Below, piece by piece: positions 45,234 to 55,358 of a stretch of DNA of 64,000 nucleotides (its first letter is position 1; each line of letters starts with the position of its first letter). The stretch comes from Lachnospiraceae bacterium (GTDB lineage: Bacteria > Bacillota > Clostridia > Lachnospirales > Lachnospiraceae). The stretch lies in contig JAAZZQ010000063.1 of NCBI GenBank assembly GCA_014239155.1, positions 1-64,000 on the forward strand, in the 5' to 3' direction. The notes beneath the pieces were generated by a model that saw only the letters and a list, made by a program, of their open reading frames with translations, was not told the origin of the DNA and did no database searches. The translations under genes were made by a program, and so were the position numbers.

Positions 45234-45563
45234 TTTATAGTTCTCCTTTATATTATATTCGTAAATCTTGTTACTGTTCACTCCCAATATCAGTTAGTTA
45301 AGACCAAATTCCAAAAAACGGGCTGAAAATGACATTGCCTGTGAACAGTAACGAAATCTTTCCTAAATAGTCTACCATTTTATCTGGCATTATGCTAGAC
45401 TATTATGAGGAGAAGTTTGAAAAGAAGAGTTAAAAGTTACTATTTATGAGGATAAAAAAGTAGTGAAAAGTGTGTGCAGAAATGCTGCTTATACCAACAA
45501 TATTTAAAATTTTGCTTAAAACTGATAGGTGTGAACAGCAGTGGTAAAAAAGAGGGGTAAAAT
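45234..45563. other. 330-base divergent intergenic region between pepF and addB
   Basis: It contains the large dyad at 45270-45352 and a second one, AATAGTCTA (45366-45374) with TAGACTATT (45396-45404). No open frame with a ribosome site was seen. The minus-strand TATAAT at 45252-45257 is too close to the pepF ribosome site to serve it well. Confidence 0.5.
45270..45352. repeat. 12-bp perfect inverted repeat, possible small mobile or structured element
   Basis: GTTACTGTTCAC (45270-45281) pairs with GTGAACAGTAAC (45341-45352) around 59 bases. Its ends resemble the region before glmS: TTACTGTTCA against TTACAGTTCA on the left, and TGAACAGTAACGAA against TGAACTGTTACGAA on the right. Its interior has no other strong stem. 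Confidence 0.5.
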
Positions 45564-48500
45564 ATGGGATTACGATTTTATATTGGTGCGTCAGGTTCTG
45601 GCAAGAGCTTCCAGCTTTACAATTATATGATTCAGGAATCAATGGCAAATCCACATGTCAATTATTTGATTGTCGTGCCAGACCAATTCACAATGCAGAC
45701 ACAGCTTGAGATGGTAAGACGCCACCCAAACAAGGGAATTATGAATATTGATGTGCTTAGTTTTGGCAGGTTATCTCACCGCATCTTTGAGGAAGTGGGA
45801 GGCAATGACAAACCAGTGCTTGACGATACTGGAAAAAGTCTGGTACTGCGGCGTGTGGCGGCAGGAATTGAGGATAAGCTTGGTGTGATGAAGCGCAATA
45901 TCCGAAAGCCCGGATATATCAGCGAGGTGAAATCCGCACTGTCTGAGTTTATGCAGTATGGTATTGGCATAAAAGATGTGGAAAAATTGTGTGCATATGC
46001 TTCCAATAGAAATGTGCTTGCCTATAAATTAAAGGACTTGCATTTATTATATGAAGGTTTCTTGAATTATATTAATGAGCGTTATATCACAACAGAGGAA
46101 ACCTTGGATATTCTTAGGAAGGTGCTGCCGCGCTCAAAAGTTGTGAGAGGAAGCGTGATTGTCTTTGATGGGTTTACTGGTTTTACACCTGTGCAATACA
46201 ATGTAATACAGGAATTAATGTTGCAGGCACAGGAAGTCATTGTAACTGTGACAATGGGCGTGGAGGAGGATGCTTATATACAGGATGGAGAGCAAAAGCT
46301 TTTCTATCTAAGTAAGAAGACAATACATGACCTTGACCGACTCTGTAGAGAGGCGGGCGTTCGGAGAGAGGAAGATGAACGCATAACGGATGCAGTTGTT
46401 CATCGCTATCAGGAAAATCAGGGATTATCACATCTTGAGCGCACACTTTTTCGGTATCCAGCACATGAGTACAAAGGAGAACAGGAAAGCATTCATATTT
46501 TTGAAGCTTCTACACCCAAGGAGGAATTGCGACAAGTCTGCCTTGAAATTCGCAGACTTGTGCGTGAGAAAAACTACTGTTATCGCGATATTGCTGTGGT
46601 GACAGGGGATTTGGAGCGCTATGGATTTTTGGCACAGGAAATGTTTCATCGCTTTGACATTCCCTATTTTTTAGACCAGACAAACAAATTGGTTCTCAAT
46701 CCATTTATTGAATTTATTCGCAGTGCGCTTTTAGTCGTTATACAAGAATATTCGTATGAGACAGTTTTTCATTTTTTGCGCTGTGGTATGGCGGGGGTGA
46801 CACCAGATGAGACAGACAAGCTGGAAAATTATTGTCTTACAATGGGAATACGAGGCAAAAAGGCATGGCACAAAAAGTTTGCAAGGCGGATAAAGAAACA
46901 GGAGGAGGCGGCAACAGTACTTGACGAGTTAAATGCAATCCGGGAAAAAGTCGTTGCCATGTTAGATCCACTCATGCAAAAAAAATCAGAAAAAAAGACG
47001 ACAGGGAAAGAGCTGGTAAAAGCACTGTATGATTTTATTGTCAACGCTTCAATAGAAGATAAATTGATGGAGTATGAACAATATTTTACAGAGCAGGGGG
47101 ACTTGGTAAAGGCAAAAGAATATGCGCAGGTTTATCGGCTGGTTATGGAGCTATTAGAACAAATCTGCGGTCTTCTAGGCGAGGAGGAACTAGAGATTAA
47201 GGAGTTCGCAGACATTTTAGATGCAGGTTTTGCCGAGATTAAGGTGGGTACAATTCCACAGAGCGTGGATAAGGTTGTAATTGGAGATATTGAACGAACG
47301 CGTCTGTGTGAGGTGAAGACATTATTTTTTATGGGAGTAAATGATGGAATTATACCCAAAAGCAGCGGGACAGGGGGAATTATCTCAGATATTGATCGAG
47401 AATTTTTGCAGGAATCAGAATATGAACTTGCACCGACACCGCGCCAACAGATGTACATACAGCGGCTGTATCTTTATCTGATGATGACGAAACCAACAGA
47501 ATACTTGTATTTATCCTATGCGAAAGTAGACAATGAGGGAAAGAGTATTCGCCCGGCATATTTGGTTAATACCGTCGTTAGATTGTTTCCGGATATTGTG
47601 ATAGAACAGCCACAGTTACGCCCAATAGAAGAGCAAATGGAATCGCCTGCGGACGCACTCACTTATCTGGTTGCGTTGTTGCGGCGTTATGCGGCAGAGG
47701 AGATTGGAGAGGAGAGACGACTTTTTATTACACTTTATGATACTTATGTCAGAAGTGAGCGGTATGCATCTGTTTTGGAGCAAATGCGCAGAGCAGCCTT
47801 TTCCTATCTGTCCGATGCAGATAGAAACAGGATTCCAAGAGAGCTTGCAAGACTTCTGTATGGACAGATTTTAAAAAATAGTATCAGTCGCCTTGAAAAG
47901 TTTGCCTCTTGTTCTTATGCGCATTTTTTGCAATATGGTCTAAACCTTGAGGAGCGTGACAAGTACAGTTTTGAAAGTGTGGATATGGGAAATATATTTC
48001 ACTCAGTTTTGGAAAACTTTTCGGAAAAGCTTGCGGAGGAGGGATATACATGGTTTGACTTTCCAAGGGAAGCTGGGGAGCGGATTGTCGGTGCATGTCT
48101 TGAGGATTACGCGGTATCCTACGGAGAGACAATTCTCTATAGCAGCAAGCGCAACGAATACATGATTAAGAGAATGCATAGAATTTTGAATCGAACAGTA
48201 CAGACATTGCAGTATCAACTGCAAAAGGGAGCATTTACGCCAGAGAATTTTGAGCTTTCTTTTCAGATGACATCTGACCTCAATGCGGTGAACATATCAC
48301 TGTCTGAGGAGGAACGGATGCAATTGATTGGACGTATAGACCGTGTGGATACTTGCAAACAGGACGAGAAATTGTATGTCAAGATTATAGATTATAAATC
48401 TGGTAATCAAAAGTTTGATTTGGCAGCATTGTATTATGGACTGCAACTGCAACTTGTTGTCTATATGAACGCAGCGGTGGAGGTGCTAAATAAAAAGAAT

Positions 48501-49037
48501 CAAAAGGAAAAAAATAACACGCGTGTCATTCCTGCTGCCATGCTTTATTATCATGTCAGTGATCCTATGACCGAGACAGAAAAGGGCAATCCTGCTCCTT
48601 CCGAGATTGAGGCAGCAATACGCGAAGAGTTGAAAATGACAGGTATGGTCAGCGATAACGAGGAGATTATAAAGCTTCTCGATGAGGATTTTGAGACGAA
48701 ATCAAACATTATTCCAGTGGCGAAAAAGAAAGACGGCAGCTTTACAAAGGCATCTTCTGTGCTTTCGGACAAAGATTTTGAGACAGTGTCTACCTATGTG
48801 AACCATAAGATTAAGGAGCTTGGCGTGTCGATTCTTGACGGTGAGATTGGGCTAAATCCATATGAGCAGAAGGACACAGACGCCTGTACTTACTGTGATT
48901 ATAAAAGTGTCTGCGGCTTTGATAAAAAGTTGGGTGCAAACTTAGTTCGGCATCTTGAGGATATGAACCAAGAAGATGCGATGGAGCGCATCAAACAGAG
49001 CCTTGGCGTGGAGGATAAGGAAGGAGGAGCGCAATAG
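45564..49037 (+). CDS. addB: ATP-dependent helicase/nuclease subunit B (AddB)
   Basis: AddB is half of the AddAB double-strand-break repair enzyme, the Gram-positive counterpart of RecBCD. IGASGSGKSFQLY is its Walker A. A degenerate helicase body follows; the nuclease domain shows GRIDRVDTC and IIDYKSGNQKF. The iron-sulfur cysteines are in KFASCSYAHFLQYG and DACTYCDYKSVCGFD. The 1157-residue size fits. ATG at 45564 follows AGAGGGGTAAAAT. It abuts addA with no gap, so the two subunits are co-translated. Confidence 0.96.
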   Translation: MGLRFYIGASGSGKSFQLYNYMIQESMANPHVNYLIVVPDQFTMQTQLEMVRRHPNKGIMNIDVLSFGRLSHRIFEEVGGNDKPVLDDTGKSLVLRRVAAGIEDKLGVMKRNIRKPGYISEVKSALSEFMQYGIGIKDVEKLCAYASNRNVLAYKLKDLHLLYEGFLNYINERYITTEETLDILRKVLPRSKVVRGSVIVFDGFTGFTPVQYNVIQELMLQAQEVIVTVTMGVEEDAYIQDGEQKLFYLSKKTIHDLDRLCREAGVRREEDERITDAVVHRYQENQGLSHLERTLFRYPAHEYKGEQESIHIFEASTPKEELRQVCLEIRRLVREKNYCYRDIAVVTGDLERYGFLAQEMFHRFDIPYFLDQTNKLVLNPFIEFIRSALLVVIQEYSYETVFHFLRCGMAGVTPDETDKLENYCLTMGIRGKKAWHKKFARRIKKQEEAATVLDELNAIREKVVAMLDPLMQKKSEKKTTGKELVKALYDFIVNASIEDKLMEYEQYFTEQGDLVKAKEYAQVYRLVMELLEQICGLLGEEELEIKEFADILDAGFAEIKVGTIPQSVDKVVIGDIERTRLCEVKTLFFMGVNDGIIPKSSGTGGIISDIDREFLQESEYELAPTPRQQMYIQRLYLYLMMTKPTEYLYLSYAKVDNEGKSIRPAYLVNTVVRLFPDIVIEQPQLRPIEEQMESPADALTYLVALLRRYAAEEIGEERRLFITLYDTYVRSERYASVLEQMRRAAFSYLSDADRNRIPRELARLLYGQILKNSISRLEKFASCSYAHFLQYGLNLEERDKYSFESVDMGNIFHSVLENFSEKLAEEGYTWFDFPREAGERIVGACLEDYAVSYGETILYSSKRNEYMIKRMHRILNRTVQTLQYQLQKGAFTPENFELSFQMTSDLNAVNISLSEEERMQLIGRIDRVDTCKQDEKLYVKIIDYKSGNQKFDLAALYYGLQLQLVVYMNAAVEVLNKKNQKEKNNTRVIPAAMLYYHVSDPMTETEKGNPAPSEIEAAIREELKMTGMVSDNEEIIKLLDEDFETKSNIIPVAKKKDGSFTKASSVLSDKDFETVSTYVNHKIKELGVSILDGEIGLNPYEQKDTDACTYCDYKSVCGFDKKLGANLVRHLEDMNQEDAMERIKQSLGVEDKEGGAQ

Positions 49038-52000
49038 ATGGCAATAAATTTTACACCAGATCAACAGCGTGTCATTGACACTAGAAACTGTAATATTTTG
49101 GTATCGGCAGCGGCAGGAAGCGGCAAAACAGCAGTTCTAGTAGAGCGGATTATTCAGATGATTACAGATGACAGCAATCCTGTTGATATTGACCGCCTTT
49201 TGATTGTGACGTTTACTTCTGCTGCAGCAGCGCAGATGCGAGAACGCATTAGCAAGGCAGTATCTCAGAAGTTGGAGGAACACCCGGAGAGCGAGCATTT
49301 GCAGAAGCAGGCATCACTTATACACAATGCGCAGATTACGACAATTGATTCTTTTTGTCTGTATGTAATTCGCAATAACTTTAATGAGATTGGCTTAGAC
49401 CCAGCGTTTCGTGTGGCGGATGAGAGCGAGGTCAGACTGCTTGAGTCAGATGTGATGGGCAAGCTTTTGGAGGAGGCGCACACAGAGCCAACAGAGCGTT
49501 TTCTTCATTTTATCGAATGTTACAGCACTGGAACCAACGAGAAAAAAATAGAGGAAGCAATTTTAAGACTCTATCATTTTTCGATAAGTTATCCATTTCC
49601 GGAACAGTGGCTGACAGAGCGGTTGGATGATTATCGGATAGAGGATATCAGTGCGCTTTCTGATAAAAAATGGTTTCAGTGCGCGCTTGCCTATATTCGC
49701 ACAATTTTGCAGGAGTGTAGAAACCGGCTTCAGCAGGCGTTGGAGATCGCAAGTGGTGTAGGCGGGCCAATTCAATATGTGGACAATCTGATATCAGATA
49801 TCATTCTGATAGAAAAGCTTCAGAGTGCATCCAATTACAATGAATTACATGATTTGTTTACTTATTCTGCTTTTACGCGACTGTCTGGAAAGAAGATGGA
49901 GGGTGTGGACTCTGTTCTAAAAGAGATGGTCAAGGCAATACGAGACGAGGTAAAGAAAAATATTGCAGATTTAAAAAAGTTTTTGTTTCAGATTTCTGTA
50001 GAGAATACTTTAAGGGATATGGCATCGTGTCAGGAATCTGTGGAGGAGTTAGTATCACTCACACTGACTTTTAAGAAAATGCTGGACCAGTTAAAGCGTG
50101 ATCGAAATGTGATTGATTTCTCCGATATGGAACACTTTGCACTACAGATTCTGCTAAAGCGCGATGAAGATGGCAAGATTGTCCCGGGAAATACAGCGCT
50201 TGAGTTGCAGGATTATTTTGTGGAGATAATGATTGATGAGTATCAGGACTCTAACGAAGTGCAAGAGTTGTTATTAAAGTGTATTTCTGGAGAGGACAAA
50301 GGGCGTTACAACCGGTTTATGGTAGGCGACGTCAAACAGAGTATCTATAAGTTCCGTCTGGCAAGACCTGAGATATTTATGGAAAAATATGACACATATG
50401 TCATAAATGACAAGAGCAGCCATCGGGTTAGAATTGACTTAAGCATGAATTTTAGAAGCCGCAGGGAAGTGACAGATGCGACAAATTTTATATGCAGCCA
50501 GTTAATGACAGCGAGTGTTGGGAATGTGGAGTATGATAACAGGGCAGCACTGTATGTAGGTGCTTCCTATCCAGAGTCAGAGCAGATGGATGAGAAGGAT
50601 ATTTATCAGACGGAACTACTAATTGCCACGCCGGATTCTCTTCTGATACAAGAGGGTGATACAGAGATACGAAAATATTCCGAGAAAGAGATTGAGGCGG
50701 TGATGGTAGCGGAGCGCATCCGGCAAATGGTGGGAAAATTTCCAATTACCGATGCGGCGTCAGGAGAGGTTCGTCCTGCGAAATATTCGGATATTGTGCT
50801 TTTGTTTCGAGCGACAGCAGGCTGGGATGAAGATTTTCGGAGGATTTTGTCTGAGCAGGGAATACCAGTGCATGTGACCAGCAGGGCAGGGTATTTTGAG
50901 ACATTAGAGGTACAAGGAATTGTCAATTTTCTGCGTGTGTTAGATAATCCCTTGCAGGATATTCCACTCTTTGGAGTTTTAAAACTGCCATTTTTTGATT
51001 TTACAGAGACAGATATTACCTATATTCGTTGTTTTGCCAGAGATTTTATGAAACAACAAGAGGAACAGGAAGAAAAGAAGTGCAGAAAACTATTTTTATA
51101 TGAACAGATTCAATTGTATTATAATCACATATGTGGTTTGAAGGCAGCATTAGCAAATGAGGAATTTGGAGAGGAAATCAGCCCAGAGAACAAAGTTCAA
51201 CCGGCAAAGTTAGAACGGTTTTTTAAGATGGTTACAGAGTACCGCAGAAGAGTTGCGTACACGCCAATCAAGGAGCTTTTACAACAGTTAATTGCAGATA
51301 CATCATATGATGCCTATATAGGTTCCATGCCAAGTGGTGATCAGAGGATGGCAAACATTGAACTGTTGTTGGAAAAAGCGGGGACATTTCAGAATACAAG
51401 TTTTTATGGATTGTTCCATTTTATTCGATATCTAGAAACGATACAGGAGCAAGATGTAGATTTTGGCGAGGCGAATATTCTTGACGAGAATGCAGATGTT
51501 GTGCGCATTATGACAATTCATAAAAGTAAGGGATTGGAATTTCCAATCTGTTTTGTCTGTGGATTGTCCAAACAGTTCAATCAGATAGATATGCGCAAAA
51601 GTATTTTGATGGATGTGGAGCTTGGTGTTGGTGTGGATTATATTGACCCAACACTGCGTCTAAAACGAAAAACAATGCGCAAAAATGTGGTGGTACAGCG
51701 CATGAAGGAGGATACCCGCGGGGAAGATTTACGTGTATTGTATGTGGCACTTACAAGAGCTAAGGAGAAGCTGGTTCTTACTGGATATATCAGTGATTTT
51801 GATAGAAAGCTTGCAAACAATATACATTTGACAATGGAGTCTGCTGAAAAACTCCCATACTCTGTGATAATGGGGGCAGGTTCTTATATGGATATGATAC
51901 TTGCAGCTCTGATACGCCATAACTGTATGAAAAAGCTGTTGGAGGAGCGTGGATTTGAGTATATTAGATATCCGTTGCCCTATAGAGAGATTCCAATTGG

Positions 52001-52910
52001 GATTACGCTGTATCAAGAGACAGAAAGCCAAGCGGAAAAAATAAGGGCGCAATTAAAGAAACAGGGGAAGTCAATTGCTTTGGAGGAAGAGCTTTCTAAG
52101 GCATCCGCATATTCCGACGCAGCGTTAAAAACGGTATTGCAAGAAAGACTGCATTATGTGTATCCACATTCCGATTTGGAGGGATTGACAGTAAAGACAA
52201 CAGTTTCTGAGCTAAAAAAAGCGTCTTACAAGGAGGCTTTTGCGGAGTCTGCGGAGCTTGTGGTGTTGCCAAGAGAGCACTATATACCAAATTTTGCACT
52301 TGAGGATATGGAAAATGTAACAGAAGTGTCAGAAACAGAGGTAATTACTGAGGATACGCCACGAACAAAAAGGGCACTGTCAGGTATCCAATATGGAACA
52401 GCAGTGCACAAGATTATGGAGTTGGTATCTTTTTCTGAAAAGTTAGGCACAGACAATAAGCACCTTTATGCAATGCTAAAGAGTGAGCAGGAACAATGGA
52501 TTGCTGAGGGTACCGTTACTACGGATGAGCTTGCTTGTGTTGGCATCAATAAAATTAAAAGTTTTTTCCAGTCTGGATTGGCAAAACGTATGATAGCGGC
52601 GAATGCGCGCAACGAGCTTTTTAAGGAACAACCTTTTGTGCTTGGTGTTGGTGCTGACCAGTTAAAACCAGACTTCCCCTCAACGGAGATTGTACTGATT
52701 CAAGGTGTGATTGATGTATTTTTTTATGAGAATGATGAAATCGTGCTTGCAGATTACAAGACAGATAAGGTAAGTTGTAAGGAGGAATTAATTCAGCGCT
52801 ATAAGGACCAACTTGACTATTATCAGCGGGCGCTTGAGCAGATTACTGGAAAGCGCGTGAAGGAGCGGTATTTGTATTCTTTTTCTTTGCAGGAGGAGAT
52901 TTATGCTTAA
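49038..52910 (+). CDS. addA: ATP-dependent helicase/nuclease subunit A (AddA)
   Basis: This is the UvrD-type helicase with a C-terminal nuclease; with AddB it resects broken DNA ends. Walker A SAAAGSGKTAVLVERI lies at residues 23-38, then VTFTSAAAAQMRERI, MIDEYQDSNEVQE (Walker B), RFMVGDVKQSIYKFR, MTIHKSKGLEFP and YVALTRAKEKLVLTG. The nuclease motif is ADYKTDK near the end. At 1290 residues it is full length. It begins on the base after addB stops, and its end overlaps the HAD gene by eight bases. Confidence 0.97.
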   Translation: MAINFTPDQQRVIDTRNCNILVSAAAGSGKTAVLVERIIQMITDDSNPVDIDRLLIVTFTSAAAAQMRERISKAVSQKLEEHPESEHLQKQASLIHNAQITTIDSFCLYVIRNNFNEIGLDPAFRVADESEVRLLESDVMGKLLEEAHTEPTERFLHFIECYSTGTNEKKIEEAILRLYHFSISYPFPEQWLTERLDDYRIEDISALSDKKWFQCALAYIRTILQECRNRLQQALEIASGVGGPIQYVDNLISDIILIEKLQSASNYNELHDLFTYSAFTRLSGKKMEGVDSVLKEMVKAIRDEVKKNIADLKKFLFQISVENTLRDMASCQESVEELVSLTLTFKKMLDQLKRDRNVIDFSDMEHFALQILLKRDEDGKIVPGNTALELQDYFVEIMIDEYQDSNEVQELLLKCISGEDKGRYNRFMVGDVKQSIYKFRLARPEIFMEKYDTYVINDKSSHRVRIDLSMNFRSRREVTDATNFICSQLMTASVGNVEYDNRAALYVGASYPESEQMDEKDIYQTELLIATPDSLLIQEGDTEIRKYSEKEIEAVMVAERIRQMVGKFPITDAASGEVRPAKYSDIVLLFRATAGWDEDFRRILSEQGIPVHVTSRAGYFETLEVQGIVNFLRVLDNPLQDIPLFGVLKLPFFDFTETDITYIRCFARDFMKQQEEQEEKKCRKLFLYEQIQLYYNHICGLKAALANEEFGEEISPENKVQPAKLERFFKMVTEYRRRVAYTPIKELLQQLIADTSYDAYIGSMPSGDQRMANIELLLEKAGTFQNTSFYGLFHFIRYLETIQEQDVDFGEANILDENADVVRIMTIHKSKGLEFPICFVCGLSKQFNQIDMRKSILMDVELGVGVDYIDPTLRLKRKTMRKNVVVQRMKEDTRGEDLRVLYVALTRAKEKLVLTGYISDFDRKLANNIHLTMESAEKLPYSVIMGAGSYMDMILAALIRHNCMKKLLEERGFEYIRYPLPYREIPIGITLYQETESQAEKIRAQLKKQGKSIALEEELSKASAYSDAALKTVLQERLHYVYPHSDLEGLTVKTTVSELKKASYKEAFAESAELVVLPREHYIPNFALEDMENVTEVSETEVITEDTPRTKRALSGIQYGTAVHKIMELVSFSEKLGTDNKHLYAMLKSEQEQWIAEGTVTTDELACVGINKIKSFFQSGLAKRMIAANARNELFKEQPFVLGVGADQLKPDFPSTEIVLIQGVIDVFFYENDEIVLADYKTDKVSCKEELIQRYKDQLDYYQRALEQITGKRVKERYLYSFSLQEEIYA

Positions 52911-53571
52911 ATATATTTTATTTGATTTGGATGGCACTTTGACAGATCCGAAACTTGGAATTACGAGTTCTGTACAATATGCACTTCATGCACTTGGCAT
53001 TGACGAACCCTCTCTTGACAGATTAGAGCCTTTTATTGGACCGCCATTGGCAGATAGCTTTCGAGAATTTTATGGATTGGATGAGGAACAGATTGTTATC
53101 GCCATAACAAAGTACCGTGAGCGATTTGCAAAACAGGGAATTTATGAGAATGAAATCTATCCCGGAATTTCCGAAATGTTAGGGAGCCTAAAATTGAGCG
53201 GTAAAATATTGGCGATTGCGTCAAGCAAACCGACTTTGTTTGTAGAACAGATATTGGATTATTTTAATATTAGAAAGCATTTTGATTATATTGTCGGCAG
53301 CAATATGGATGGTACGCGCAGCAGAAAAGAAGAGGTTGTTGAGGAGGCATTGCGGCAGATGATTCCTGCTGAGATAATGCCTTCGGAGAAAAAATACACT
53401 GTTGCAATGGTAGGGGATCGCCGGTTTGACATTGAGGGCGCAAAGGCACAAGGTATCATTTCAGTAGGAGTGTCTTTTGGCTACGCATCAGAGGGAGAAC
53501 TTGAGCAGGCAGATGCGGATTTTATTGTTGATTCGGTGAAGACGTTGTATAATGTGTTGACCACAATATGA
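52903..53571 (+). CDS. HAD-family phosphatase (phosphoglycolate phosphatase-like)
   Basis: A haloacid dehalogenase-type phosphatase with FDLDGTLTDPK (nucleophile Asp8 and Asp10), a helical cap (about 18-85), IASSKPTLFVEQIL (motif II Ser), and VGDRRFDIEGAKAQG (motif IV). Size and cap match Gph/PpaX-like enzymes, which clear phosphoglycolate or pyrophosphate; placing it behind addA would fit 2-phosphoglycolate from repaired DNA ends, but this is inference. ATG at 52903 has AGGAGG upstream and overlaps addA. Confidence 0.9.
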   Translation: MLKYILFDLDGTLTDPKLGITSSVQYALHALGIDEPSLDRLEPFIGPPLADSFREFYGLDEEQIVIAITKYRERFAKQGIYENEIYPGISEMLGSLKLSGKILAIASSKPTLFVEQILDYFNIRKHFDYIVGSNMDGTRSRKEEVVEEALRQMIPAEIMPSEKKYTVAMVGDRRFDIEGAKAQGIISVGVSFGYASEGELEQADADFIVDSVKTLYNVLTTI

Positions 53572-53583
53572 ATGGAGCGTTTC

Positions 53584-54498
53584 ATGAGCACAAAAAATGC
53601 AAAAAGGCAGATAAAAAGAACTCTAAAACGGACAACATTGCTACAGAAATTGGCGTATATTGTAAGACCGTTTGTTGTTTATATGTTAGTGAAAACTGTC
53701 GCAATGTTCTTTCTTGCAATTGCGATTCCGGTACTTCCCATCACAGGAATTACAGTGTGGGTAGAGCGCAACGCGCTGCCGCTCAGCGCTGTGGTAAACA
53801 GTGTGGCAAGTCTGGTGGGAGTCAGTTTTTTGCTCAATGATTTTCTGATTGAGGCAAGTACAACTGGCGAGGTGGATATTGACAGAGGCATATTAATACA
53901 ATTTTTTTGTTTTCTGAGAATGGATTTGTTCGGCAAGAAGACGACACGCAAAAAGATTTGTCTGATATTGTGCATATTTCTTGGAATCACTGCCTCGCTG
54001 GCACTTAATATAGGGATTGAGCAGGCAGCAGAATTGTTTGGTTCTGGCAAGAATGCATTTGGATCGGAGCGGTATGAAGCAGTGGAATCGATACAGTATT
54101 CTGTGTCAATGGGACTAGGAATTATATTGTATGGAATTATATCTCCATTTGTGGAGGAGATTGTGTTTCGCGGAGTTCTTTACAACCGTATTAGAAAGTT
54201 TTACAGTATGAAAATAGCAGTGGTTTTCTCTGCGCTTTTGTTTGGATTTTTTCATGCAAATTTACCACAGTTTTTATATGCAACAGCGATGGGAATATTA
54301 ATGGCAATATGCTATGCGTATATTGGCTGTTTTGCTGCACCGGTTTTGCTGCATCTGTCTGCCAACCTTTTTATTTTTTTAATATCTGGATTTACAGAAT
54401 GGACCGCATTTTTAATGACGCCTGTTTGGGGCGTGATTTTTACGGTGATATCAATCGGATTGCTTTTTCTATGCACACAGGCGTCCGAACAACAGTAA
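53584..54498 (+). CDS. CPBP-family intramembrane metalloprotease
   Basis: Seven to eight hydrophobic segments and the family motifs SPFVEEIVFRGVLYNR (EExxxR), FGFFHANLPQFLYA (FxxxH) and LLHLSANLFIF (HxxxN). By family it may process membrane proteins or give peptide immunity. ATG at 53584 has GGAG five bases upstream; ATG at 53572 begins immediately after the previous stop and is possible. It is the last gene of the addBA unit, before a strong terminator. Confidence 0.87.
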   Translation: MSTKNAKRQIKRTLKRTTLLQKLAYIVRPFVVYMLVKTVAMFFLAIAIPVLPITGITVWVERNALPLSAVVNSVASLVGVSFLLNDFLIEASTTGEVDIDRGILIQFFCFLRMDLFGKKTTRKKICLILCIFLGITASLALNIGIEQAAELFGSGKNAFGSERYEAVESIQYSVSMGLGIILYGIISPFVEEIVFRGVLYNRIRKFYSMKIAVVFSALLFGFFHANLPQFLYATAMGILMAICYAYIGCFAAPVLLHLSANLFIFLISGFTEWTAFLMTPVWGVIFTVISIGLLFLCTQASEQQ

Positions 54499-54536
54499 TG
54501 TTTTTACGCGATTTTAGAGTTTTAATTAACAGCTAT

Positions 54537-54570
54537 GAGTAGGGGATTGTATCCCCTACTCAATTTTTTT
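54537..54570 (+). terminator. Intrinsic terminator
   Basis: GAGTAGGGGA (54537-54546), loop TTGTA, TCCCCTACTC (54552-54561), then TTTTTTT (54564-54570). It ends the addBA operon and faces the end of the flavin reductase gene. Confidence 0.95.
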
Positions 54571-54582
54571 CCGAACAGTTAC

Positions 54583-55086
54583 TTAGCGTGCCATTAGTTC
54601 AATAATCTCTCCAACATACATTGTATGTAGGTCTCCATTTTTGTACCATTTAGCAATGTCTGGTGAGAGGAAAGTTTCTTCTGTTATCCGAATTGCAGCC
54701 AGTTTATGGCACAAGAGCACAAAGCTTCCCTCGTCAATAAATGGAATGGAAAGTTTATAATTCCACGTCAGTCCTGCTTCTGCAACTTTGTCAGAATTGC
54801 GGCCGGAATGGGAACCACAGTAATTGAGCGCTTCCTTATACTCTTTTCCCATAAAAGATATTGAGAAAAATTCTCCAGCGTCGAGAAACTCTTTGGTGTA
54901 CCTTGAGTCTCGAATAAATAGGAAGGCGACATTTTTTCCCCATAATACACCGATGCCGCCCCAACTGACAGTCATGGTGTTTGCCTTTTGTTTTGTGCCA
55001 GCTGATACTAGCGCCCAGTCTTTTCCGATTGACTCAAATGGATTTAGTTCCAGCTGATCCACTGGAATTGGTTGAAAAACATGCAT
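54583..55086 (-). CDS. Flavin reductase family protein
   Basis: A flavin-binding protein of the FMN-binding split-barrel type: ESIGKDWALVSAGT, TMTVSWGGIGVLWGKNVAFLFIRDSRYT and EFFSISFMGKEYKEALNYCGSHSGRNSDK are characteristic of the family found in anaerobes. It likely reduces or carries FMN in the cytoplasm; substrates are unknown. The 167-residue length is usual. ATG at 55086 follows AAAGGAGAATTATC on the minus strand, and a good promoter lies behind it. Confidence 0.9.
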   Translation of the reverse strand: MHVFQPIPVDQLELNPFESIGKDWALVSAGTKQKANTMTVSWGGIGVLWGKNVAFLFIRDSRYTKEFLDAGEFFSISFMGKEYKEALNYCGSHSGRNSDKVAEAGLTWNYKLSIPFIDEGSFVLLCHKLAAIRITEETFLSPDIAKWYKNGDLHTMYVGEIIELMAR

Positions 55087-55134
55087 GATAATTCTCCTTT
55101 TACATTTATATTCATGTTTTCATAGGTCTTTATT

Positions 55135-55163
55135 ATTATAGCGCGTTCTGTAAAAATTGTCAC
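55135..55163 (-). promoter_or_regulatory. Sigma-A promoter of the flavin reductase gene
   Basis: Read on the minus strand: GTGACA (55163-55158), exactly 17 bases, TATAAT (55140-55135). The -10 is perfect and the -35 is one base off. The transcript would start near 55128. Confidence 0.75.
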
Positions 55164-55358
55164 GGTGAAATTGAATTGTTAAACGAGAGGTTCTTGTTAC
55201 TGGATTATATTCTTGCGAAATGCGCATTTTGTGTGCATTCCTGACCCATAAAAAGGAATGGTTACTTTTCTTTTTATTTTTATCGAATAAATAGATGTAT
55301 TGGGTTATTTTATAATCAGTACAGTATAAAAATGTATAGAAGAAAAGGATGGGATGTT

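Noticed and set aside
45252-45280. Minus-strand TGAACA-N17-TATAAT as the pepF promoter
   Set aside because: The transcript would begin inside the pepF ribosome site, so it is unlikely to drive pepF translation.
53568-53840. 90-residue Cys-rich open frame
   Set aside because: An alternative frame of the CPBP protease gene, which has membrane motifs and a proper start.
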